Assembly: GCA_016844515.1 (NCBI GenBank)
Contig: JAERMP010000130.1
Span: 1-11,515 of the forward strand
DNA: 11,515 nt
Reading direction: 5' to 3'
Source of the DNA: Thermoleophilia bacterium
Lineage (GTDB): Bacteria; Actinomycetota; Thermoleophilia; Gaiellales; Gaiellaceae
In this document: positions 6,206 through 11,515 of the stretch, one piece after another
Numbering within the stretch: position 1 is the stretch's first letter
Layout of the letters: each line of letters begins with the position of its first letter
Translations under genes and position numbers: made by a program
Notes under the pieces: model-generated
The model's input: the letters and a program-made list of their open reading frames with translations, nothing else
Told to the model about the DNA's origin: nothing
Databases searched by the model: none

Positions 6206-6633
6206 TAGCTGGCGCCTGTGCGATATCCGGTCGACGCCGGACCCGCCAGCCGTGCGCTCATGACGGTCTCGGCAGCTTCGGCGCTTTGGGGATGCCCTGT
6301 CACCGCGGCGAGGAAGTCGTCTCGATCCAATGCGTAGAGGACGACATCGGTACGCGCGGTGACGGTCGCCGTTCGCGCCACATCTCGGAGGAGCGCGATC
6401 TCACCGAAATAGCCGCCGGCCGCGAGCTCGGAGATCGTCCTCCCATCTTGGGAGACGTCAATCTCCCCCTCTGCCACGATGTAGAAGCGGTCTCCCGCGT
6501 CTCCCTCCCGGACGATCACGGTGCCGGCTTCGACGCGTAGTGGGACGAGCCGCGCGGCAACGTGCTCGAGCGATCCACCAGGCAGCGGCGCGAAGATCGG
6601 GACCGCGGCCAGGATCCTGAGCTCCTCGGGGTT
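6205..6633 (-). CDS. Cyclic-nucleotide-binding domain, C-terminal part of a frameshifted MFS fusion
   Basis: The frame read from 6633 encodes NPEELRILAAVPIFAPLP followed by a complete cNMP-binding beta-roll: GTVIVREGDAGDRFYIVAEGEIDV, then the phosphate-binding cassette FGEIALLRDVARTAT with the conserved Glu and Arg, then a closing helix. There is no own start with a ribosome-binding site; a GTG at 6519 lies inside the first strands of the domain and would give a truncated product. The natural reading is a continuation of the MFS transporter, a known fusion type in actinobacteria, with the two frames separated by one base at a C4 run (6628-6631). Whether the cell makes the fusion, two fragments or neither depends on whether that base is real. 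If functional, the domain would gate or regulate the transporter through cAMP or a related nucleotide. Confidence 0.72.
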   Translation of the reverse strand, partial: NPEELRILAAVPIFAPLPGGSLEHVAARLVPLRVEAGTVIVREGDAGDRFYIVAEGEIDVSQDGRTISELAAGGYFGEIALLRDVARTATVTARTDVVLYALDRDDFLAAVTGHPQSAEAAETVMSARLAGPASTGYRTGAS

Positions 6634-7864
6634 TGGCGCCGAGCAGCACGACGAGGAGCGGAAGGAACACGCCCGCCGCGATCAGGGCGTTCTCGATGCC
6701 GAGCCATGCGATGAGTACGGGCACGATGGCTGCGCCGATTCCGATCGACGCGAGCCAGAGCATCTGGATGACTCCGAAGACGCGCGCGAGGACGTCATCC
6801 GGGACGGCGCGCTGCACCAGCGTGAGCCCGGCGACGTCGACGAGAGAGCTTCCGATACCCATTATCGCGAGCACGATCACGACCACGACGACTTCCTGCG
6901 AGACGCCGATCGCAATCAGAGGAAGCCCGATGAGGACGACACCCGCAAGGAACGCCGGGCTCAGCCGGCGGGCGCCGGTAAGCGAGAGAGCACCGACCGC
7001 TCCGATGAACGCCCCGACACCGAGCGCGGCGTTGAGATAGCCGACTCCACCCTCTCCCAGGTCGAGCAACTCGATCGCCGCGACGACGATGAAGACCTGG
7101 ACGGCGCCGAAGACCGCCGTCTGTGCCGTCAGCAGCACCATCATCACGCGCAGCGCGGGGTTTCGTCCCAGGATCGTGAACCCTGCGAACCTCTCTGCGG
7201 CGATGGTCGATGCGTCCAGCTCTCGTCGCGGTTGCTCCGCCCGCTCGACGTGGATCAGGAGGAGGAAGAGCGCCGACGCGACGATCAGCAGCGCCGTGAT
7301 GGTGAATACAACCCCCGTGCTCGCGACTGCGAGCAGAACGCCGGCGAGAGCCGGGCCGGCGAACACCGCGATGCTCTCCACACCGCTCGCGACCGCATTC
7401 GCCGCCGTGAGCTCCGCGGGACCACGGGCAAGGCTCGGTGTGAGGGCAGCTTGCGCTGAGCGGAAGGGCGTCGTGGCGATCGTGGCGGCGATCGAAAAGG
7501 CATAGACGACCCAGGGGTCGGCGTCGAGGAACACGCCGACCGCAGCCGCGCCGACGAGCACCACGCGGGCCGCGTTCGTGAACAGCAGGACGCGCTCGCG
7601 CGGATATCGGTCTCCGAGCATGCCCGCGAACGGGGCGATCAATGCGGCCGGGATGAGGCGGGCGAGAAAGATGAGCCCAACAGCCTTCTCTCCCCCAATC
7701 CCATACGCGTACACCGAGACGGCGATGAGAAAGGCGTAGTGGCCGATTATCGATGCCGTCCAGGCGAGCTCCAGCCACCGGAGATTCGCGTTTCGACCGA
7801 CTGCGGCGAACGCGGCCACGGAGTCCTCGAGGCGCTTTCCGATGCCCACTACGGCCGAGAGCAT
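6458..7864 (-). CDS. MFS transporter (12-TM), C-terminus frameshifted away from its cNMP domain
   Basis: A major facilitator superfamily membrane protein, probably a drug or small-molecule exporter of the MFS_3 type. The N-terminus NLRWLELAWTASIIGHYAF opens helix 1. The loop between helices 2 and 3 is the family signature GMLGDRYPRERVLLF. About twelve hydrophobic segments run to LLVVLLGA near residue 413. After that (from ~6634 down) the frame turns into Arg/Pro-rich sequence with no domain character, while the next frame carries a perfect cNMP-binding domain, so the last ~57 residues are almost certainly out of frame. The start ATG 7864 has no clear Shine-Dalgarno; a GTG 45 bases further in is preceded by GAGG and is an alternative. 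It heads the operon MFS - cNMP domain - SnoaL-like and is divergent from the small acidic repeat gene. Confidence 0.87.
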   Translation of the reverse strand: MLSAVVGIGKRLEDSVAAFAAVGRNANLRWLELAWTASIIGHYAFLIAVSVYAYGIGGEKAVGLIFLARLIPAALIAPFAGMLGDRYPRERVLLFTNAARVVLVGAAAVGVFLDADPWVVYAFSIAATIATTPFRSAQAALTPSLARGPAELTAANAVASGVESIAVFAGPALAGVLLAVASTGVVFTITALLIVASALFLLLIHVERAEQPRRELDASTIAAERFAGFTILGRNPALRVMMVLLTAQTAVFGAVQVFIVVAAIELLDLGEGGVGYLNAALGVGAFIGAVGALSLTGARRLSPAFLAGVVLIGLPLIAIGVSQEVVVVVIVLAIMGIGSSLVDVAGLTLVQRAVPDDVLARVFGVIQMLWLASIGIGAAIVPVLIAWLGIENALIAAGVFLPLLVVLLGAKPRGAQDPGRGPDLRAAAWWIARARCRAARPTTRRSRHRDRPGGRRGRPLLHRGRGGD

Positions 7865-7971
7865 CTCATCACGACTTGCCGAATGAAAGAGTACGAGGGA
7901 AGATTTCTATTCTTCGCGGGGTCTAGTTGGTCAGAACCCGCGCGTTGAGCGCCCGAGAAGGAGGAGAAAGC

Positions 7972-8184
7972 ATGTCGGACGAGACCCGCCCAGAGGACGA
8001 GGTCGAGGCTCACGGCCCATACGCAGAGGGGCCAACAGCCGAAGGTCCCACCGCCGAAGGTCCCACCGCAGAGGCGACGAGTGACGAGCCCGACGTCGAG
8101 GCTCATGGGCCAGTCGGCATGGGGCCGGCGATGGAGGGCCCGACCGCAGAAGGTCCCACAGCTGAGGGGCCGACGGCCGAGTAA
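7972..8184 (+). CDS. Small acidic tandem-repeat protein (EGPTA repeats), unknown function
   Basis: A 70-residue protein that I do not recognise. ATG 7972 is preceded by the strong Shine-Dalgarno AAGGAGGAG and the gene is followed 24 bases later by a strong intrinsic terminator, so it is very likely expressed as its own transcript. The sequence is two similar halves. Each contains VEAHGP and then three consecutive copies of the five-residue unit EGPTA (residues ~19-33 and ~56-70; 15-bp units in the DNA). It is strongly acidic, has one Arg, no Lys, no Cys and two His, and no signal peptide or membrane segment, so it should be disordered and soluble. Possible roles include a charged spacer, a metal or cation binder, or a precursor peptide, but no modifying enzyme is next to it. 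It is divergent from the MFS gene (107 bp) and convergent with the GAF gene. Confidence 0.78.
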   Translation: MSDETRPEDEVEAHGPYAEGPTAEGPTAEGPTAEATSDEPDVEAHGPVGMGPAMEGPTAEGPTAEGPTAE

Positions 8185-8207
8185 CACTCCGCGGCAGAAG
8201 GTTTTCG

Positions 8208-8240
8208 AGGCCTGGGCGGTTTACCGCCCGGGCCTTTTCT
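8208..8240 (+). terminator. Strong intrinsic terminator of the acidic repeat gene
   Basis: AGGCCTGGGCGGT (8208-8220) pairs with ACCGCCCGGGCCT (8223-8235), 13 pairs including one G-T, with a tight loop, and is followed directly by TTTTCT. This is a textbook Rho-independent terminator on the plus strand. It abuts the stop codon of the convergent GAF gene. Confidence 0.9.
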
Positions 8241-8883
8241 ATGCGCCGAGCGTGCCTGCGAGGTCGTTTAGGAGCTTGATGCCCGACGCGCGTTGGTCGT
8301 CTTCCAGCGCATCTACGACAGCAGCGAGTCGCGCGACCACCTGCAGCTCGCCGTCGTCCGCTTCGAGAATCCGGTGAGCCCTTCTCGCCTTGAGCAGCAG
8401 GTCGACGGCTATCGAGGCCTGATTGGCGAACAGCCCGAGCAGCTCCATCTCCTTCAGGCTGAAGAGGGACTGCTCCGGGCGGTCAAGCACCGACAGCACC
8501 CCGAGCGCGCGCTCCTCGTGGACTAGCGGGGCCGCCATGAGACCGCTCGGCACGTAGCCCGTGTCCTCGGCGACGTCTTTCGCGAAGCGGGGATCCTGCT
8601 GGACGTCCTCGATAACGAGCGGCGTGCCCGTGGCGAGAACCCAGCCGGCGATCCCCTTGCCGGCAGGGTAGCGGGTTCCCAGGAGTGTGTCCTCACCCTC
8701 TCCGACGACTGCCTCGAAGACGAGCTCCTCGGTGGCCTCGTCCAGTAGGACGATCGAAGACGCCTTAGCGCCGAAGATCGATCGTGCCACCTCGACGATC
8801 GCCGCGAGAAGTGCGCGAAACGACTCCTCGGACCCCACGACCCCTGCCGCGACGGCTGCTCGAAGCTCGGGCTTCTCGGTCAT
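8239..8883 (-). CDS. GAF-domain sensor protein
   Basis: A 214-residue cytosolic protein consisting mainly of one GAF domain (residues ~20-165): SIFGAKASSIVLLDEATEEL, then the characteristic GEGEDTLLGTRYPAGKGIAGWVLATG, IEDVQQDPRFAKDVAEDTGY, LMAAPLVHEERALGVLSVLDR and FSLKEMELLGLFANQASIAV. The tail (~165-214) is helical and may dimerise. GAF domains bind small ligands, redox centres or nucleotides, or only dimerise; no output domain is attached, so it must signal through a partner. The ATG overlaps the TGA of the upstream protease gene (ATGA), so the two are translationally coupled, and the protease is the obvious candidate partner. The frame remains open far upstream of 8883, but that part is a shadow of the protease gene. 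Confidence 0.9.
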   Translation of the reverse strand: MTEKPELRAAVAAGVVGSEESFRALLAAIVEVARSIFGAKASSIVLLDEATEELVFEAVVGEGEDTLLGTRYPAGKGIAGWVLATGTPLVIEDVQQDPRFAKDVAEDTGYVPSGLMAAPLVHEERALGVLSVLDRPEQSLFSLKEMELLGLFANQASIAVDLLLKARRAHRILEADDGELQVVARLAAVVDALEDDQRASGIKLLNDLAGTLGA

Positions 8884-9731
8884 TGTCCACCTCCGACGTT
8901 CGTCGCGGTCAGATAGAGGACGCTCTTCAACTGGAAGGGCGTCAGCTCGGGATGTTTCGCGAGGATCAAAGCGCAGATCGCGGTGAGATGTGGTGTGGCG
9001 AAACTGTTGCCGGAGACCTTGAGCGAGCGCCCGCCGAGCCAAGGGACGTTGACATTGACTCCGCGACCGAAGAACTCCACCGGCGGGTTCGGGTTGTAGA
9101 AGAAGGCCAGCGAGTCGTCCTCCTCGTGGCTGCCCACGGAGATGACCGACGAGAAGCGCCACGGGTAGCTCTCGACCGGCATGTTGTGAGCCGAGGCCAC
9201 GAGCACCGTATTCTTGAAGTACGCGCTGTCCGCGAGTTCGTGCAACACGCCCGCAAACGGCTTCTTCGTGGTCGACAGGCTCATGTTGATCACGTCGAAC
9301 CCCTGCTCGACCGCGTAACGAAGACCGCCGAGGAGGATGGAGCCGCTGCCGGTAAAGGTCGAGCCGAGGACCCTCACGCTCGAGATGCTGCACTCGGGTG
9401 CGAGCGTTCGGACGATGCCGGCGCAGGCGGTCCCATGTCCTGAGACATCGCCCTCGATGTCTTCCTCGGCGATGACCTCCTCGTTCTCGCCGATCGAGAT
9501 TACGACGGCGCTCTCGAGCTCGCCGATCAGGGGATGGCCGGCTTCGACGCCGGAGTCGAGGATGCAGACACGCGCGCCCTTCCCCTTCGAGCCTCCGAGC
9601 GCCCACTCGCGTGTGACGTGCTCCGGCCAGTCACCGGGGAGCGAGATGCGGTCGACCGCGTCCTTGGGCAGGCTCCACGCGGGAAGCGCAGCCTGACCCG
9701 CATCCCAGCCGTGGGCGGTGACGTCGGTCAC
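8880..9731 (-). CDS. Intracellular subtilisin-like serine protease (S8 family)
   Basis: A 283-residue compact subtilase. The catalytic triad is complete: Asp59 in VCILDSGVEAGHP, His99 in SGHGTACAGIV, Ser243 in GNSFATPHLTAI; Asn183 (ASAHNMP) is the probable oxyanion residue. There is no signal peptide, no cleavable I9 pro-domain and no C-terminal extension, so it should work in the cytosol on a specific target rather than as a bulk exoprotease. The short N-terminus (AWSLPKDAVDRISLPGDWPEHV) replaces the prodomain. The start is a GTG at 9731 without Shine-Dalgarno; TACGAT lies seven bases upstream, which suggests a leaderless message. The 3' end overlaps the GAF gene by four bases. The pairing of a triad-intact, prodomain-less subtilase with a GAF protein suggests regulated proteolysis; the substrate is unknown. 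Confidence 0.92.
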   Translation of the reverse strand: MTDVTAHGWDAGQAALPAWSLPKDAVDRISLPGDWPEHVTREWALGGSKGKGARVCILDSGVEAGHPLIGELESAVVISIGENEEVIAEEDIEGDVSGHGTACAGIVRTLAPECSISSVRVLGSTFTGSGSILLGGLRYAVEQGFDVINMSLSTTKKPFAGVLHELADSAYFKNTVLVASAHNMPVESYPWRFSSVISVGSHEEDDSLAFFYNPNPPVEFFGRGVNVNVPWLGGRSLKVSGNSFATPHLTAICALILAKHPELTPFQLKSVLYLTATNVGGGQ

Positions 9732-9738
9732 GCGCAGG

Positions 9739-9744
9739 ATCGTA
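9739..9744 (-). promoter_or_regulatory. -10-like hexamer for a leaderless S8 protease message
   Basis: TACGAT on the minus strand (9744-9739) ends seven bases before GTG 9731. The spacing equals that of the two GTG starts at 4865 and 4885, and the gene has no Shine-Dalgarno. No -35 hexamer at 16-18 bp was recognisable. Confidence 0.4.
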
Positions 9745-9780
9745 AGCGCTACCTAGGCTCGGAGGAGGCCTGCGACCGCG

Positions 9781-9869
9781 AAGCGGCCGCTTTCAGGGAA
9801 GGCGCGGAGCGCCTTGTCCGCAAAGCGGACCAGGGGAAGGGGTCTGGGGGAACCGGGAGGTTCCCCCAG
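9781..9869 (+). repeat. Run of four consecutive hairpins, possible divergent copy of the structured repeat
   Basis: Four perfect stems follow one another: palindrome AAGCGGCCGCTT (9781-9792); AAGGCGC/GCGCCTT with loop GGA (9799-9815); GTCCGC/GCGGAC with loop AAA (9816-9830); then the purine run AGGGGAAGGGG (9832-9842) and an 11-bp stem CTGGGGGAACC/GGTTCCCCCAG with loop GGGA (9844-9869). The order of two hairpins, A/G-rich linker and G-run hairpin resembles copies 1 and 2, but the bases of the first stems differ, so kinship is by architecture only. It lies between the S8 promoter and the small gene ending at 9947. Confidence 0.65.
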
Positions 9870-9929
9870 CATCAACCAGCGACAAGAAGCCGCGCGAGCG
9901 GATTCTGGTCTTGCGCCAAGTCGACCCGT

Positions 9930-9942
9930 GGGGTCTGACCCC
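9930..9942. repeat. REP-like palindrome GGGGTCTGACCCC
   Basis: A 13-base element (GGGGTCAGACCCC on the other strand), flanked by T and A to give a 6-bp stem, located five bases past the stop codon of the small minus-strand gene at 9947. From memory the same palindrome recurs as an intergenic repeat in other bacteria and looks REP-like, but only one copy is in this window. Confidence 0.45.
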
Positions 9943-9946
9943 AAGC

Positions 9947-10204
9947 TCAACTGTCGGCGAGGCGAACGCGGATCTCGTTGACGATGCGACGATCGGCCTC
10001 GTAGCCCTCGAGCGCGAGCGCCTTTTCGAGGTCGGCGATCAGTGCCTCGCGGAATGCGAGATCCGCCTCGGCGCGCGCGACGATCTCGTCGAACGTGCGA
10101 CGGGCGTACGGCAACTCCTGCGCGGCCCGCACCCAGGCTGTGGGGGCGGGGCGCAGAAGCCGGAGGAGGTCTCCAAGCCGTTCTTCTTCGTAGGACCGCG
10201 TCAT
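9947..10204 (-). CDS. Small helical protein of unknown function downstream of a sigma factor
   Basis: An 85-residue protein I do not recognise. It is predicted all-helical and rich in Ala, Arg, Glu and Leu, with two amphipathic blocks, LGDLLRLLRPAPTAWVRAAQEL (~10-31) and FDEIVARAEADLAFREALIADLEKAL (~38-63), and a Pro-containing break between them. There is no signal peptide, no cysteine and no membrane segment, so it is not a typical ZAS or membrane-bound anti-sigma factor. It starts 48 bases after the stop of the ECF sigma gene on the same strand and is probably cotranscribed. A role as sigma partner is a guess from position only. The ribosome-binding site is weak (GAGGGG, 12 bases upstream). 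Amino-acid composition and the sensible start support a real gene. Confidence 0.68.
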   Translation of the reverse strand: MTRSYEEERLGDLLRLLRPAPTAWVRAAQELPYARRTFDEIVARAEADLAFREALIADLEKALALEGYEADRRIVNEIRVRLADS

Positions 10205-10252
10205 CTACTCACTAGACCCCTCGGCGGCCTCGTTTCTTCCCTGTGCTGTGCG

Positions 10253-10843
10253 CTAGACCGGAATCCGGCTAGCGCCGAACTCCGGTCGCGCCGAGATCCC
10301 TGAAGGCGTCCGCTTCGCGGCCGCGGTGTTTGCGATTGCATCAGTTGTTCGCCTCATTCGGCTGGCGATCGTGCCGGCCGGAATGCCGAGGTCGTCCGAG
10401 ATCGTCCGGTAGCTCTGATCCTGGGCGAAGAAGCGGTCGAGGATGTCCTGGCATGCCCCGGAGAGCCCTGCGACCGCCTCACGAACCGCGAATGCCTCCT
10501 CGATCTCCTCCATGTCTGCGCTTCCTTCGTCGGCCATGACCTCCTCGACCGGCTGCTCTCGCCCTCCGCCGGAGATCGCGTCGAGGCACCTGCGGCGTGT
10601 GAGCTGCGCGAGCCATGGCTTGAGCGCAGCGCCGTCGCGCAGGGTCTCCAGACGCATGAAAGCCCGCGTGAAGACGTCCTGGAACACGTCTTCCGCGTCT
10701 TCATCGCTGAGCCTGAAGCCCCGAATACAGATCGCGTAGACGTATCGGGAATACCGCTCGACGAGCTCGTTCCACGCATCGGAGTCGCCTGTGCGACAGC
10801 GCTGGACGAGCTCCGCATCGGAGAGCGTCGACGGCGTGCTCAT
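10253..10843 (-). CDS. ECF-type RNA polymerase sigma factor
   Basis: A 196-residue sigma-70-family factor of the group 4 (ECF) layout. Region 2 spans about residues 8-90: LVQRCRTGDSDAWNELVERY, DEDAEDVFQDVFTRAFMRL (core-binding 2.2), and KPWLAQLTRRRCLDAI (2.4, -10 recognition). A short acidic linker (EEVMADEGSADMEEIEEA) precedes region 4 at ~115-165: LSGACQDILDRFFAQDQSYRTISDDLGIPAGTIASRMRR, a helix-turn-helix for the -35. I chose ATG 10843 because the conserved domain starts there and it lies 10 bases after the stop of the cyclodeaminase-like gene. The frame extends upstream to an ATG at 11056, but that part is Arg-rich shadow of the neighbour. No membrane anti-sigma factor is adjacent; the following 85-residue gene is the only candidate partner. 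Confidence 0.9.
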   Translation of the reverse strand: MSTPSTLSDAELVQRCRTGDSDAWNELVERYSRYVYAICIRGFRLSDEDAEDVFQDVFTRAFMRLETLRDGAALKPWLAQLTRRRCLDAISGGGREQPVEEVMADEGSADMEEIEEAFAVREAVAGLSGACQDILDRFFAQDQSYRTISDDLGIPAGTIASRMRRTTDAIANTAAAKRTPSGISARPEFGASRIPV

Positions 10844-10853
10844 CGGCAGCTGC

Positions 10854-11450
10854 TCAACGGATCGGCTCGAGCAATCGGTCGGCGGCATCGCTCGCAGCCT
10901 GCTCGCTCGCGCGGGCCCTGGCGAGTCGCGCATCTCCCGGGCGCACTCCGAGATTGATCTGAACGAGGTGCGCCGCCGCCCGCGCTCCTCCCGCGGCGAG
11001 CGCGGCCGCGGCCGAGGCGTCGCCTCGATATGTCTCGTCACCGCGCTCTCCGGCAAGCGCGGCGAGCGCTGCCGCGTCCGCGCCTAGCTCAGCGATCTCG
11101 AGCGGAACCGCGGCTGCATCATCGAGCTTCTGCTCGAGTTGGAAGTCGCGCCGCGCGTCGCTCGCCTCTTCGCCCTGGGCGTCACGGAGCGCGGAAAGCG
11201 CGTCCTCCCAGACCTTGGCGTCGGCGTGAGCGAGCACGACTGCCCTATCGCGGATCGCCTGGGCCTGTGCAACGACTCCTCCCGCATCCTCCCAGGAATC
11301 GCGAGAGCAGCGTGCGACCATGCCGACGAGGCTCGCCGAGAAGGCGACGCTGAGCGCAGCCGCAGATCCGCCTCCGGGCGCGCTCCCGTCAGCCGAGAGC
11401 CGCTCGAGAAGCTCGGCGAGCCGCAGGTCGAGGTAGTTGTCGTTGTCCAG
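10854..11450 (-). CDS. Cyclodeaminase/cyclohydrolase-family protein (FTCD C-terminal-like), start unclear
   Basis: A protein of about 198 residues related to formimidoyl-tetrahydrofolate cyclodeaminase, which handles one-carbon groups on folate, and to the FchA/SerB-like cyclohydrolases. The visible hallmarks are NYLDLRLAELLERLSA and APGGGSAAALSVAFSASLVGMVARCS (N-terminal helix and Gly-rich turn), VWEDALSAL, and VPLEIAELGADAAALAALAGERG followed by RGDASAAAALA and AHLVQINL. The frame is closed by TAA at 11465-11463, and no ATG, GTG or TTG lies between that stop and the conserved N-terminus; the only candidates are CTG codons (11450, 11426). The ATG at 11321 would cut off the PGGG turn. Either CTG is used, or a base is missing near 11455 and the true start is further upstream. 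It is followed 10 bases later by the sigma gene. Confidence 0.78.
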   Translation of the reverse strand: MDNDNYLDLRLAELLERLSADGSAPGGGSAAALSVAFSASLVGMVARCSRDSWEDAGGVVAQAQAIRDRAVVLAHADAKVWEDALSALRDAQGEEASDARRDFQLEQKLDDAAAVPLEIAELGADAAALAALAGERGDETYRGDASAAAALAAGGARAAAHLVQINLGVRPGDARLARARASEQAASDAADRLLEPIR

Positions 11451-11515
11451 AGCAGGACGAGTTTACGGCGGGCGCCGAGGCGTTCATACACTTCGCACCC
11501 GTGCCGCTCTATCTG

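Noticed and set aside
6521..7459. Plus-strand open frame (~312 codons) opposite the MFS gene
   Set aside because: Very Asp/Arg/Glu-rich translation typical of an antisense frame of a membrane protein in GC-rich DNA.
8020..8184. Short regular repeats as a CRISPR array
   Set aside because: The repeats are 15-bp codon-phased units without spacers inside a reading frame with start, ribosome-binding site and stop.
8884..9606. Upstream extension of the GAF frame
   Set aside because: This part is a shadow of the S8 protease; the GAF domain and a coupled ATGA start fix the real start at 8883.
11484..11515. 3' end of another minus-strand gene with TGA at 11486-11484
   Set aside because: Only about ten codons are visible and nothing identifies them; cannot be supported.

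Overview
The window is a GC-rich, densely coded stretch typical of a high-GC actinobacterium. A soil Thermoleophilia/Gaiellales-like lineage would fit the GroEL C-terminus, the Arg/Ala-rich coding style and several GTG starts sitting directly behind -10-like hexamers, but lineage is inference only; no marker gene settles it.

Layout. 1-613 holds the 3' end of groEL (+). 614-1975 holds a secreted zincin-like protein (-, 794-1576) bracketed by two inverted copies of a ~115-bp hairpin-rich repeat (620-733 and 1733-1850), plus two stem-loop terminators. 1976-5685 is a redox/Fe-S group. In it, a Rieske [2Fe-2S] protein with a long helical-repeat tail (-) diverges from soxR (+) across a MerR-type promoter with a 19-bp spacer and a recognisable sox box. 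soxR converges on a sulfite-oxidase-fold molybdenum enzyme (-), their stop codons overlapping in one CTAG. That enzyme in turn diverges from a YgfZ/GcvT-like protein (+). A tRNA-Arg with the unusual anticodon GCG follows (-, 5706-5778).

5798-7864 is a minus-strand operon: an MFS transporter, a cyclic-nucleotide-binding domain separated from it by an apparent one-base frameshift, and a SnoaL/NTF2-like protein. A 70-residue acidic repeat peptide (+, 7972-8184) with its own strong Shine-Dalgarno sequence and strong terminator lies between this operon and the next. 8239-9731 is a coupled pair (-): an intracellular subtilisin-like protease and a GAF-domain protein overlapping by 4 bases. 9732-9946 holds a run of consecutive hairpins, one resembling the repeat near groEL, and a REP-like palindrome. 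9947-11450 is another minus-strand series: a cyclodeaminase-like protein (start unclear), an ECF-type sigma factor and a small unknown protein.

How the parts may work together. soxR, the Rieske protein, the Mo enzyme and YgfZ all concern redox sensing or Fe-S/Mo chemistry, and the promoter architecture makes the Rieske gene the evident SoxR target. The most novel-looking items are the structured dispersed repeat, the SoxR-Rieske-helical-repeat module and the small acidic repeat protein.
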